Source: Lachnoclostridium sp. UBA903
GTDB lineage: Bacteria > Bacillota > Clostridia > Lachnospirales > Lachnospiraceae
Length of the DNA: 64,000 bases
Assembly: GCA_002294045.1 (NCBI GenBank)
Contig: DBEP01000047.1
Span: 1-64,000 of the forward strand
Direction of reading: 5' to 3'
The notes under the pieces are model-generated. The model was not told where the DNA came from. It ran no database searches and worked only from the letters and a program-made list of their open reading frames with translations. Both the position numbers and the translations under genes were made by a program. This document shows positions 52,794 to 61,681 of the stretch, piece after piece; position 1 is the first letter of the stretch, and the number at the start of each line of letters is the position of its first letter.

Positions 52794-54105
52794 CAGGAAG
52801 GAAGAGTATCTGGAACAGATGACGGACCAGATACGCAGTAAGAGAGCAAAAGGACTGATTGCGGAAGAAATCAGCCGCCATATTGAAGACCAGAAAGACG
52901 CTTACAGGCAAGATGGGGATGATGAAAACACGGCAATGGCAAAGGCACTGGAGCAGATGGGAGATCCGGTGGAAGTGGGAAAGCAATTGGATAAGATACA
53001 TAGACCGAAGATAGAGTGGAGAGTTTTGGCGGCTGCGCTGGTTCTTTGCTGCATAGGTATTTTTGTCCGTCTTAGTATAGATAAATCCATGGACGGGCCC
53101 ACACTTTACTTTGCTGTTGAAAAACAGCTTCTTTTTATAGCGGCAGGTTTCCTGTTACTTTTTGCGGTATATTTTCTGGATTATTCTTTTATCGGAAGAT
53201 ATCCGAAGATTATCTGGTTCTTGTTAATTGCCTGTATTCTGATTTATGTACCTTTCGGTACATGGGTCAACGGCCGGCTGTCTTATTTATATGCCTATGG
53301 TATGCTGTTCATACCGGCATATGGAGGGATTATATATGCCTATCGGAAAAAAGGATATGCAGGAATTATAAAATGTCTTTTATTCTGCATGCTGGCGGTT
53401 ATTATAGAATCGCAATTTGTGGCACAGAGCGCAGTTTATCTGAGTCTGCTGCTTTCAAGCCTGCTTATGCTGTTTAAAGCCGTCAGTATGGACTGGTTCG
53501 GTACGTCAAAAAGAAAAGCAATCGCAATCATAACAGGATGGATACCGGTCGTCTTATTCACCTTACTTTTACGGCCGTACCAGTTTGAGAGGCTTTGCAG
53601 TATGATTAAAATTATTCTGTATCCGGAACGGTATCCCAAGGGATATCATATGCTTTTGATAAGAAATATAATTTCTGAGACCAAATTGTTTGGTACATCG
53701 GATTTTACCTTAGGGTATCAGCAAGGGTTTAATAACGATTATATCCTGACTTATGTGTTCGGCAAGTGGGGAATAGCGGCAGGAATATTTATTATTGTAT
53801 TATTTATAATATTTACAGGACGTATGGTTTATATATCCCTAAACCAGAAAAATTCCCTGGGAATGTTTGTGGGACTGGGCTGCAGCCTGGTATTTGCAGC
53901 ACAGGGGAGTGTTTATATACTTTCCAATTTGAGCATACAGATTATCGCACAGGTGAGTTTGCCCTTTGTTTCTTTGGAGGGAGCCGGACTGTTTGTAAAT
54001 TTTATTGTTCTGGGAGTCATGATGTCGGTATTCCGTAATACGAATATTATAAAAGAAATACCCTATAAGGCGAAATATGCGATTAAAATTGTGAGAGCAA
54101 AGTAA
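52780..54105 (+). CDS. SEDS-like (FtsW/RodA/SpoVE) membrane protein with permease-prefix domain
   Basis: The 441-aa protein starts with a roughly 75-residue cytoplasmic helical domain (EEYLEQMTDQIRSKRAK, EISRHIEDQKDAY), like the permease-prefix domain of PadR-linked membrane proteins. About ten helices follow. FNNDYILTYVFGKWGIAAG and SLPFVSLEGAGLFVNFIVLG resemble the late RodA/FtsW signatures. Where RodA has LDPESDPLGAGYH, this protein has LYPERYPKGYH, so the conserved Asp appears to be Tyr. The TTG at 52780 is chosen because AGGAGGTG is seven bases upstream. It could be a non-polymerising SEDS paralogue. Confidence 0.75.
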   Translation: MSRFDRKEEYLEQMTDQIRSKRAKGLIAEEISRHIEDQKDAYRQDGDDENTAMAKALEQMGDPVEVGKQLDKIHRPKIEWRVLAAALVLCCIGIFVRLSIDKSMDGPTLYFAVEKQLLFIAAGFLLLFAVYFLDYSFIGRYPKIIWFLLIACILIYVPFGTWVNGRLSYLYAYGMLFIPAYGGIIYAYRKKGYAGIIKCLLFCMLAVIIESQFVAQSAVYLSLLLSSLLMLFKAVSMDWFGTSKRKAIAIITGWIPVVLFTLLLRPYQFERLCSMIKIILYPERYPKGYHMLLIRNIISETKLFGTSDFTLGYQQGFNNDYILTYVFGKWGIAAGIFIIVLFIIFTGRMVYISLNQKNSLGMFVGLGCSLVFAAQGSVYILSNLSIQIIAQVSLPFVSLEGAGLFVNFIVLGVMMSVFRNTNIIKEIPYKAKYAIKIVRAK

Positions 54106-54175
54106 GCAAACCGGATAAAGGCATCATTTTATTGCAAGATTGTTCCTGTAATTTGCCTATTTTCGTAAGAAACCG

Positions 54176-54197
54176 GCCTGCCGGATTTCCGGCAGGC
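54176..54197. terminator. GC-rich hairpin after the SEDS-like gene
   Basis: gcctgccgg and ccggcaggc form a perfect 9-bp stem with a 4-nt loop, 71 bases after the stop. No T tract follows, so termination is likely but not certain. Confidence 0.55.
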
Positions 54198-54290
54198 TGT
54201 AAATAATGTTATCCGTCGAAGAAAGAGATAGAATGATTTTACATAATGGGCCGGTTTCATTATAAAATTCCCGATTGTTTATTTTGTATA

Positions 54291-54319
54291 TTGACAGCGC
54301 TCACATTTTGTATTATTAT
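54291..54319 (+). promoter_or_regulatory. lacI-family gene promoter with overlapping operator
   Basis: TTGACA (54291-54296) and TATTAT (54314-54319) are spaced by 17 bp. The -35 overlaps TGACAGCGCTCA, whose AGCGCT core (54296-54301) is the centre of typical LacI-family operators and recurs in the stronger site at 55351-55374. Autoregulation is likely. Confidence 0.65.
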
Positions 54320-54351
54320 AACATTATTAATAAATATAGGAGTTAAGTTTC

Positions 54352-55338
54352 ATGGCTAATATTGATGATGTTGCTAATTATGCTAAAGTTTCCCGTACTA
54401 CCGTATCACGAGTCCTGCTTAACAGCGATAAGGTAAAAGAAAGTACCAGAATAAAAGTATTAGAAGCAATAGATAAATTAAATTATAAGCCGAATGCTTC
54501 GGCCCGCTCTTTAGCATCTCAGAGGAACCATACGATAGGAATTATCAGCGGATACGCTCTAAATGATCCGTTTTATTCGGTAATTGCTGAAGAAATCTGT
54601 AATGTATGCAATGAATACGGTTACGGGACTTTGATTGCAATCCGATCTGATAATGAGCCGGTGAATGATAAACAGATTAATATGATGTTCGGTAAAGTTG
54701 ACGCTTATGTTTTCTTGGGACTTAAGTCCTTTTGCAGGAAAGAGATAGAACATCTGGTGAAAATAAACATACCGGTTGCACTTTTTAAATCCGGAGAAGC
54801 TGTTGAAGGTGCGGTAATGGTTGACGTTGATAATGAAAAAAGCTCAATTTTAGCCATTGATTATTTAATCCGTAAAGGGCATAGTAAAATAGCATATATG
54901 CATGGGGATGTAAAGAATTATGAAACTATATTGAGGACCAAGGGTTATATACAGGCTTTAAAAGACAATGGAATTCCATTTGAACAGTCTGTAATGTTTA
55001 ACGGAAAGTTCAGTTATAACACTGCTTATAATCTGGCAAAATCTGTAATTTCATCCGGTGCGACCGCTCTGTTTTGTGAAAGTGATGTAATGGCCCATGG
55101 CGTTATTAAAGGATTAATGGATTTAAATTACCGTGTTCCTGAAGACATTTCAGTTATGGGATTTGATAATATTAAATTTAATAATTATGAATCATTTATT
55201 CAGTTAACCACAACCAACCAGCCGTTGCAGGAAATGGGCCGGTATATTTCCGAAACCCTTATTAAACAGATTGAAACCGGGTTGTCAGGGGAAATTCAGC
55301 TGTTTGAAACGGATATTATTGAACGGGATACCGTATAA
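54352..55338 (+). CDS. LacI-family transcriptional regulator
   Basis: The 328-aa protein has an N-terminal helix-turn-helix and hinge (IDDVANYAKVSRTTVSRVLL, LNYKPNASARSLAS) and a C-terminal periplasmic-binding-like sensor (IGIISGYALNDPFYSVIAEE, MGFDNIKFNNY). AGGAG precedes the ATG by eight bases. It sits directly upstream of a sugar importer operon with a near-perfect LacI-type operator in the 75-bp gap, so it most likely represses that operon until its sugar is bound. Confidence 0.93.
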   Translation: MANIDDVANYAKVSRTTVSRVLLNSDKVKESTRIKVLEAIDKLNYKPNASARSLASQRNHTIGIISGYALNDPFYSVIAEEICNVCNEYGYGTLIAIRSDNEPVNDKQINMMFGKVDAYVFLGLKSFCRKEIEHLVKINIPVALFKSGEAVEGAVMVDVDNEKSSILAIDYLIRKGHSKIAYMHGDVKNYETILRTKGYIQALKDNGIPFEQSVMFNGKFSYNTAYNLAKSVISSGATALFCESDVMAHGVIKGLMDLNYRVPEDISVMGFDNIKFNNYESFIQLTTTNQPLQEMGRYISETLIKQIETGLSGEIQLFETDIIERDTV

Positions 55339-55350
55339 TTTATTTTGGTC

Positions 55351-55374
55351 AAAAATGGGAGCGCTACCATTTTT
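55351..55374 (+). promoter_or_regulatory. LacI-family operator upstream of the sugar importer operon
   Basis: A 24-bp palindrome (aaaaatggg, agcgct centre, accattttt) is symmetrical at 22 of 24 positions and matches the usual TGGnAGCGCTnCCA pattern. It lies 12 bases after the lacI-family stop and 40 before the binding-protein start. A TATAAT is present at 55334-55339 without a clear -35. Confidence 0.8.
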
Positions 55375-55413
55375 AGATATTCTGTACAAATTATTTCAGA
55401 AAGGAATGGTTTT

Positions 55414-56766
55414 ATGAGAAAAATAATTAGTTTAGCCCTTGTTTTATCCCTGACAGCTTTCAGTCTGCTTGGCTGCAAGAGTTCCGGCACGGATAAAGAT
55501 GGCAATGCATTAAGTGAAACAACAAAAGATGCTTCAGTCACAGATGAATCGGCATCAAAAGATACCTTCGGAGAAAAAGCTCCGGCGGAATATGCGGGTA
55601 CATTAAAAGTATGGTCCTGGACCGATGATCCGAAGTATCAGATAGAAGCTTTTGAAAAAGCGTATCCGAATGTTAAAGTCGATTTTACAATGATTGGAGA
55701 AGATTATGATGTAAAGATGCAGACGATTGTAGATAATGAAACGGATGGTCCGGATATATTCTGTGCGGACGTAAAAACCGTGAAAAATTATATTGACATG
55801 GAAGCCTGGGAAAATTTATCCGATGCTCCGTACAATGCGGATGCCAGTGATATTATGAATTATGTAAAAACCATCGGTTCCGACTCGGAAGGTAATTTAC
55901 GGGCCCTTTCCTGGCAGGCTACGCCGGGTGGTTTTTGGTATAAAAGAAGCCTGGCTAAAAAGTATCTGGGAACGGATGATCCTAATGAAATTTCTAAAAT
56001 GATGTCAACAATGGACGGACTTTTTACAGTCGGAGAGACCGTTTATGAAAAAAGCAAAGGGGAAACCAATTTGCTTCCTAATTATCAGGATTTATGGACC
56101 ATGGCTTGCTACAGTATGAGAACAACTCAATGGGTATCTGATAATAAGTTTAATTTGGATAGCTATGCCGTAGAATTCTTTGACATAGCCAAGAAAGCCA
56201 GAGACAATCATTTGGATGCAAAACTAAATTCATGGTCCGAAGGCTGGTATTCAGCAGCCGCAAATAATTCAATTTTAGGCTATGTTCTTCCGACATGGGG
56301 AATGCAATACGTAATCCAGAGCAGTGCCCCGGATACAAAGGGGGACTGGGCCATTACATCAATGCCGGCCTCCTATTTTAACGGGGGAACCTATATGGGT
56401 ATCTATACCAAGAGCAAAGAAAAAGAATTGGCCTGGTTATATATTAAATTTATAACCTTAAACAAAGACTATATAGAGAAATATGCCGTAGAAAAATCGG
56501 ATTTCCCTTGTCTTACTGCTGCAATTGATGATTTGACACCAACATTTTCCGATCCCTGGTGCGATGGTCAGAATACATTTGCGTTCTTTAAAGACGAAGC
56601 CATAAAAATTAATACTGCCTTAGTAACGAAATATGATGATTCAATTAACAACATGCTGCTGACTAACGTGGATTTATATGTTACCGGCAAGCTGACCAAG
56701 GAAGATGCAATTAAGCAGTTTAAAGAGGATGTTGCAAGTGCATTTCAAGGAATTACGGTTGAATAA
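55414..56766 (+). CDS. Sugar-binding lipoprotein (SBP family 1)
   Basis: The 450-aa lipoprotein has lipobox LLG-Cys21, a Ser/Thr/Asp-rich linker and a family-1 binding domain starting TLKVWSWTDDPKYQIEAFEK. ATG 55414 has AAAGGA eight bases upstream and starts a good signal peptide; an in-frame ATG at 55345 lies ahead of the operator and is rejected. It is the first gene of the LacI-controlled operon; a stem-loop and two permeases follow. Confidence 0.9.
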   Translation: MRKIISLALVLSLTAFSLLGCKSSGTDKDGNALSETTKDASVTDESASKDTFGEKAPAEYAGTLKVWSWTDDPKYQIEAFEKAYPNVKVDFTMIGEDYDVKMQTIVDNETDGPDIFCADVKTVKNYIDMEAWENLSDAPYNADASDIMNYVKTIGSDSEGNLRALSWQATPGGFWYKRSLAKKYLGTDDPNEISKMMSTMDGLFTVGETVYEKSKGETNLLPNYQDLWTMACYSMRTTQWVSDNKFNLDSYAVEFFDIAKKARDNHLDAKLNSWSEGWYSAAANNSILGYVLPTWGMQYVIQSSAPDTKGDWAITSMPASYFNGGTYMGIYTKSKEKELAWLYIKFITLNKDYIEKYAVEKSDFPCLTAAIDDLTPTFSDPWCDGQNTFAFFKDEAIKINTALVTKYDDSINNMLLTNVDLYVTGKLTKEDAIKQFKEDVASAFQGITVE

Positions 56767-56774
56767 ATCATGAC

Positions 56775-56805
56775 ACGGGGTTGCTGTTATATTCATAAGC
56801 CCCGT
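56775..56805 (+). other. Intercistronic stem-loop after the binding-protein gene
   Basis: acgggg and ccccgt pair around about 19 bases, with extra tt/aa pairing. Such stem-loops between receptor and permease genes commonly stabilise the upstream message or reduce read-through. A repeated agccggccgga motif (about 56851 and 56891) follows before the permease start. Confidence 0.5.
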
Positions 56806-56932
56806 AACCCGGCAGGATAAACGCAGCGATTTTTTCTTTGGCAAGTTAAGGCAGCCGGCCGGAAGGATTTGGAAATTTCAGGGAGTCAAGCCGGCCGGAT
56901 GCCAAGCCCTACAGCAAAAAAGGAGACCTAAT

Positions 56933-57823
56933 GTGAAGCAAAGAAGAGCAAAATACGGTTATTTATTTGTAGCACCTTATTTATTGGTTTTTGGGATTTT
57001 TCAATTATACCCTATTATCTATTCCTTTTATTTAAGCTTAACTACACAGATTTCAAATAAAGAATCTAAATTTTATGGGTTGCAAAACTATGCATATTTA
57101 CTGAAGGATAGTGTATTCTGGAAGAGCATCGGGAACACATGGATTATTTGGCTGTCCTGCTTTATTCCCCAGATTATTTGTGCTTTATTATTAGCGGTTT
57201 TATTGTCTCAGTATAAGGTGAGAGGAGCCGGTTTTTTCAGGGCGTCCTTTTATTTACCCAATCTGGTAACGGCTGCTTCTATCGGTGTGCTTTTTAGCGT
57301 TCTTTTTGACTGGCAGACGGGAACCGTTAATAAAATTCTGCTGAAATTAAATCTGATAAAGGAAGCCGTTAACTGGATGAGTATACCTTTTTTTGCACGA
57401 AGCATCACTTCCTTTATTCAGTGGTGGATGTGGTTTGGTTATAGCACAATCCTGTTAACCGCAGGTATAAAGGCCATATCTTCAGAAATACTGGAAGCAG
57501 CTGTTGTGGATGGAGCCAATAGCAGACAGCGTCTTTTTAAAATAACTTTACCGCTTCTAAAACCTACCATGCTGTATGTTATGGTAACATCCCTTATAGG
57601 CGGTATGCAGATATTCGATATTCCTATGACATTAACAGGCGGGGACGGTGAACCGCAGAAATCTCTGCTGACCATGGTTTTATATTTATATAATTCGGCA
57701 TTTACCAACCGGAATTATGCTTACGGGGCAACGGTTTCCTATGGACTGTTTTTTATTATTTTAATTTTCTCTTTAATTTTTTACAAGGTTTTATACCCAA
57801 ATTCCGGGAAGGAGAAATCATAA
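56933..57823 (+). CDS. Sugar ABC importer permease (MalF type)
   Basis: The 296-aa CUT1 permease has a first helix YLFVAPYLLVFGIFQLYPIIY, EAA loop SSEILEAAVVDGANSRQRLFKITLP and six predicted helices. The GTG start at 56933 has AGGAG seven bases upstream; an overlapping ATG at 56931 is immediately followed by a stop. Its stop overlaps the next start by one base. Confidence 0.9.
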   Translation: MKQRRAKYGYLFVAPYLLVFGIFQLYPIIYSFYLSLTTQISNKESKFYGLQNYAYLLKDSVFWKSIGNTWIIWLSCFIPQIICALLLAVLLSQYKVRGAGFFRASFYLPNLVTAASIGVLFSVLFDWQTGTVNKILLKLNLIKEAVNWMSIPFFARSITSFIQWWMWFGYSTILLTAGIKAISSEILEAAVVDGANSRQRLFKITLPLLKPTMLYVMVTSLIGGMQIFDIPMTLTGGDGEPQKSLLTMVLYLYNSAFTNRNYAYGATVSYGLFFIILIFSLIFYKVLYPNSGKEKS

Positions 57824-58641
57824 TGAAGATTACAAATAAATTTTTTGTATATGTTATTTTGTCAGTATTATTAATTCTGTGTATTTTTCCTTTTTATATC
57901 ATGATTATAAATGCTACCCATACGACGGAAGAATTAATGGTTGGTTTGTATTTGGCACCAGGAAGTGCATTATATACAAACTATCAGAATCTTGGCCGAA
58001 TGACGGATATTTGGAAGGGATTTTTAAACAGTACGGTAATTTCGGTCAGCTCAACGCTTTTGACCGCTTATTTCGGTGCATTAACGGCTTTTGGGCTGGC
58101 AAAATATGAATACAGAGGCAGAAAAATAGTCTTTACAATTATTATATTATCTATGATGATTCCATCACAGCTTGGTATTATTGGATTTTTCAGACTATGC
58201 AAATATATGAATGTATTAGATACCTTTATTCCCTTAATTCTTCCTTCCGTTGCCAATGCAAGTACGGTTTTTTTTGTACACCAATATATGGAACAGTCCG
58301 TCTCGGACTCTTTAATCGAATCGGCCAGAGTGGAAGGCTGCGGGGAGTTTGGATTGTTTAACAAAATTATTCTGCCTTTGGTAAAACCAGGAATTGCTAC
58401 TATGGCAATTTTCAACTTTGTCGGCTCATGGAATAATTTTTTAACTCCCATGATTATATTATTTAATCAGGATAAATTTACAGTCCCGTTACTGATTATG
58501 AACCTCCGGGGAGCTTTCAACCGGGATTATGGAGCAACCTATTGTGCAATTGCTATATCAATCGTACCGATTATCCTTATATACTGTCTCATCTCCAGAC
58601 ATATTACGGAAGGATTAATGACCGGAGCTGTGAAAGGATGA
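57823..58641 (+). CDS. Sugar ABC importer permease (MalG type)
   Basis: The 272-aa partner permease has EAA loop SDSLIESARVEGCGEFGLFNKIILP and the C-terminus HITEGLMTGAVKG. It is translationally coupled to the upstream permease through TAATG. A terminator follows, so the GH43 gene downstream is probably a separate unit or expressed by read-through. No ATPase is encoded, as in the other CUT1 cassettes here. Confidence 0.9.
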   Translation: MKITNKFFVYVILSVLLILCIFPFYIMIINATHTTEELMVGLYLAPGSALYTNYQNLGRMTDIWKGFLNSTVISVSSTLLTAYFGALTAFGLAKYEYRGRKIVFTIIILSMMIPSQLGIIGFFRLCKYMNVLDTFIPLILPSVANASTVFFVHQYMEQSVSDSLIESARVEGCGEFGLFNKIILPLVKPGIATMAIFNFVGSWNNFLTPMIILFNQDKFTVPLLIMNLRGAFNRDYGATYCAIAISIVPIILIYCLISRHITEGLMTGAVKG

Positions 58642-58683
58642 GATTGCGGTCTGCTCTGGGGCAGGGAGAATAGCATCAGGTCC

Positions 58684-58751
58684 GGAGTGGAAGAGAATAC
58701 AGATAAAGAAAGGATGCCACAATGGTGATTCTTTCACTCCTTTTTATTTTT
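58684..58751 (+). terminator. Terminator after the CUT1 permease genes
   Basis: ggagtggaag (from 58684) pairs with ctttcactcc (ending 58740) around a long loop, and a T-rich tract with one interruption follows (58741-58751). Confidence 0.65.
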
Positions 58752-58754
58752 GAG

Positions 58755-58820
58755 AATAGAATGTATCCTTACCCGCATTCTATTATATGTGGCAGTATTG
58801 CAGGCCTGCCTGCAATATGC
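58755..58820. other. Tandem hairpins immediately before the GH43 start
   Basis: aatagaatg pairs with cattctatt around 12 bases (within 58755-58784), and tattgcaggc pairs with gcctgcaata around two bases (about 58795-58816). The second ends six bases before the likely start codon, where no purine-rich ribosome-binding site is visible. It may be a translation-control structure or an extragenic repeat. Confidence 0.5.
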
Positions 58821-58821
58821 A

Positions 58822-60096
58822 ATGGATGAAAATATGAACCCTATATTACCTATGAATTATTATATACCGGATGTAGAAGCCAGGCAGTGGAAGGATAAGA
58901 AAGTATATTTATATGGCTCAAAAGATATCGGCGGTAATGATGAATACTGCAGCTATGAATATCAGGTATTTTCATCAGAAGATATGATTAACTGGCAGCC
59001 GGGCAATATTGCTTTTTCTTCCGACCGATACGGACCGTATACTGCCAATCATATAAGTCCTTTATATGCACCGGATTGCATTTACATAAACAACAAATAT
59101 TATTTGTTTTACTGTCAGGCCGATAATACCGAAGGGGTTGCTGTCAGTGAAAACCCAATGGGACCTTTCTGCAATGCAAAGCCGGTAATACCTGCAGACG
59201 GTGATGCCATAGACCCTGCTGTGCTGGTAGATGACGACGGAAGTGTGTACTATTATTGGGGACAATATCATGCCAGAGGAGGCAAGCTGTCGGCAGATTT
59301 TCAATCCATAGAATCCGTTACGGACAATTTGCTTACCGAAGAAGAACATGGCTTTCATGAAGGGATTTCCGCCAGGAAGAGGAACGGGCTTTATTACCTG
59401 AGCTTCTCCGATATATCCCGCGGGAGGCCAACCTGTATCGGTTATGCCGTCAGCAGAAATCCGCTGGGGCCGTTTGTTAAAAAGAATATAATCATAGACA
59501 ACAAAGGATGTGATCCGCAGTCGTGGAACAATCACGGTTCCATTACAGAAATAAATGGTGAATGGTATGTCTTTTACCACCGTTCAACCCATAACAGTTT
59601 TTTCAGCAGGCACGTCTGTGCCGAAAAAATAACATTTAATGAAGACGGGACTATTAATGAGTTGGAAATGACAACTCAGGGCGTGGAAGGACCTATTTCC
59701 TGCAGCCGCGAAATATATGCGTTTACGGCATGTTTATTGTCAGGCAGCGTTTATATTGATGATTATAGTGACGGTAACAATTCATTTGAATATCTTACTA
59801 ATATTCACAATAAAGATTGGGTTGTATATAAATATATTAATTTTGACAGGGATATTACAGCCATAACCGTAAATGCCGCAAGCCAGACCTATGGCGGAAG
59901 GATTGAGGTCTATCTGGACAATCTGGAATCCGGGGCTATCGGATGGGTAGAAGTAAAAAAAACGAAAGGCAAATTCGATTTCCAGACCTTTGCCGGTGTA
60001 ATCATGGATAAACCGGCGGGAATTCATGCCTTATACTTGAAGTTTACCGGTCCCGGTGGAAATTTAATAAATTTGAAAACCATTCAATTCGAATGA
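58822..60096 (+). CDS. GH43-family glycoside hydrolase with CBM6-like C-terminal domain
   Basis: The 424-aa protein has a five-bladed propeller of the GH43 family (arabinofuranosidase/xylosidase activities). The Asp in NYYIPDVEARQW is the likely base, the Asp in DAIDPAVLVDDDG the pKa modulator, and the Glu in FHEGISARKRNG the acid. The C-terminal 120 residues (YIDDYSDGNNSFEYLT onward) resemble a CBM6 jelly roll. No signal peptide follows the chosen ATG 58822, so it acts in the cytoplasm. ATG 58834 is an alternative; neither has a good ribosome-binding site. With the LacI importer upstream it probably cleaves imported arabino- or xylo-oligosaccharides. Confidence 0.87.
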   Translation: MDENMNPILPMNYYIPDVEARQWKDKKVYLYGSKDIGGNDEYCSYEYQVFSSEDMINWQPGNIAFSSDRYGPYTANHISPLYAPDCIYINNKYYLFYCQADNTEGVAVSENPMGPFCNAKPVIPADGDAIDPAVLVDDDGSVYYYWGQYHARGGKLSADFQSIESVTDNLLTEEEHGFHEGISARKRNGLYYLSFSDISRGRPTCIGYAVSRNPLGPFVKKNIIIDNKGCDPQSWNNHGSITEINGEWYVFYHRSTHNSFFSRHVCAEKITFNEDGTINELEMTTQGVEGPISCSREIYAFTACLLSGSVYIDDYSDGNNSFEYLTNIHNKDWVVYKYINFDRDITAITVNAASQTYGGRIEVYLDNLESGAIGWVEVKKTKGKFDFQTFAGVIMDKPAGIHALYLKFTGPGGNLINLKTIQFE

Positions 60097-60128
60097 TACA
60101 TAGTATCTGCCTTCCTTATACGGCACTT

Positions 60129-61226
60129 TCACCGGAATATCTCTAATAATAAGTTTATCAATTCCGTATTTTTTTCCGGTGACATAAAGCAGAAACGGAT
60201 AAACTTTTGGTCTAAAAAGGGGAATGTGGAACAGTCCCGAATCATTAACCCCTTTCGGATGGCAGTGTCAAAAACATCGGCAGAAGTAATGTCTTCTTTT
60301 AAAATTTTTACTAAAATAAAATTGGCAACGGGAGGGTAGGCCTTTAAATTGGAGCAGGCCGAGAGTAATCCGAAAATCCGGTTTCTCTCCTGTTTTATCA
60401 ATTCCTTCGTCCGATGGATATAGTCTTCGTCGGTAAACATGATTTCCCCTGCTATGGCGGCCAGGGTATTGATGGTCCAGGGATTTTTTCTCTGGTTTAA
60501 CAGTTTCAGCAAATCCATATTGCCGCAGACAGCATAACCCAGGCGCAGGCCGGGAGCGGCAAAAAATTTGGAGATGCCTCTTAATATGATGATATTGTTA
60601 TAATAACCGGTAAGGGAAACGGCTGTGATCTGATTCACATCGTTGGCGAATTCCACATAAGTTTCATCCACCATGCATAAGATACCTCTCTGTTTACAGA
60701 TATCCAGAATTTTTCTCATATCCGGCAAAGGTATGGCGGAAGAAGTTGGGTTATTGGGATTGCAGATAACCAGCAAATCAAACTCCGCTGTTAATTCTTT
60801 TTTTAAATCTTCCACATTCAGGCGGAAATCATCGGCTTCCTCCAGGCGGTAATACTGGGAACTGCCGCCGCCTAAGGAAATCCCGCGTTCATATTCGGAA
60901 TAGGTAGGCCCTATGATAAGCGCATTTTTTGGATGGGTAACCTGTATAAAAAGGGAAATCAGCTCCGTGGAACCGTTCCCTACTACAATATACTCCGGAT
61001 CAGCATGCACATAAGCAGCAATACATTTTCTGAGGGAAGTATATTCCCTGTCCGGATATCCCGTAATGGCATCTATTTTACCGGCTAATCCGGCCCGTAA
61101 CTTAGGGGAGATGCCCAGAGGGTTTACATTGGCGGAAAAGCTGGTGATATCCTCTTTTTTAATTCCGTAAATAGCTTCTATTTTTTCCAAATCACTTCCG
61201 TGAAAATGTTCTTTTGGTGTCAGCAT
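60129..61226 (-). CDS. CobD/HisC-like PLP-dependent aminotransferase or decarboxylase
   Basis: The 365-aa fold-type I PLP enzyme opens with EHFHGSDLEKIEAIYG and FSANVNPLG, typical of threonine-phosphate decarboxylase CobD. CNPNNPTSSA and VDETYVEF are cofactor contacts, and the Lys in LRGISKFFAAPGLRLGY should form the Schiff base. No cobalamin gene is present in the window, so histidinol-phosphate aminotransferase-like or other roles remain open. It converges on the GH43 gene with only 32 bases between stops. Confidence 0.82.
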   Translation of the reverse strand: MLTPKEHFHGSDLEKIEAIYGIKKEDITSFSANVNPLGISPKLRAGLAGKIDAITGYPDREYTSLRKCIAAYVHADPEYIVVGNGSTELISLFIQVTHPKNALIIGPTYSEYERGISLGGGSSQYYRLEEADDFRLNVEDLKKELTAEFDLLVICNPNNPTSSAIPLPDMRKILDICKQRGILCMVDETYVEFANDVNQITAVSLTGYYNNIIILRGISKFFAAPGLRLGYAVCGNMDLLKLLNQRKNPWTINTLAAIAGEIMFTDEDYIHRTKELIKQERNRIFGLLSACSNLKAYPPVANFILVKILKEDITSADVFDTAIRKGLMIRDCSTFPFLDQKFIRFCFMSPEKNTELINLLLEIFR

Positions 61227-61300
61227 ATTAATATTCCTTCCTGGCTTATTATTTTATTATAGCCGGTATTACCGGTGTTATTTTTAGTTCTGAAAATTTT

Positions 61301-61422
61301 TTATTCAATAGGAAATTGTGTCCTATTGAATAAAAACCTTCCGGGAGATGCACATGACGCGCCAACGGAAGATTGTCACTAAAGTGACGGCGCGTCAGCG
61401 CCAGAGTCTGGCAAGCCAGATT
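61301..61422. repeat. Extragenic hairpin repeat (family 2, copy 2) with nested palindromes
   Basis: A perfect 13-bp stem (ttattcaatagga, 61301-61313, with 61321-61333) is followed by the GC-rich tail shared with 23091-23128 (31 of 38). Then come nested palindromes: gacgcgcc/ggcgcgtc (61356-61363 with 61389-61396), gtcac/gtgac inside it, and agtctggc/gccagatt near 61405-61422. It is non-coding. The rest of the 61227-61681 gap is AT-rich and must hold the promoter of the next gene; I cannot place it. Confidence 0.65.
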
Positions 61423-61681
61423 CTTTCTTATTTTTAATCTAGATTTATATTTACAGGTTTTATTATAGCAGGAATAAAAAATATGTTCCATTTATATAAA
61501 AATGTTAAAAAATCGGTTTATTTTCTAAAAACCTGTGAACATTTCACTATCCACTTTCTATTGCTAAAATATGTCGATTAGTGTTATAATTATTATAATT
61601 TAAATCCAGAAAATTGCAATAAGGGAATAATAAATCTTATAACAAATACAGGAATAAAATCCAAAGCTTGGGGTGGAATGA

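Noticed and set aside
58722..58821. Frameshifted upstream extension of the GH43 gene
   Set aside because: A possible ATG at 58722 is in another frame, and the bases between it and 58822 form a terminator and hairpins; the GH43 domain is complete from 58834, so no frameshift is needed.
61249..61491. 80-aa minus-strand open frame
   Set aside because: It is made of the nested-palindrome repeat at 61301-61422, has no good ribosome-binding site and resembles no protein.
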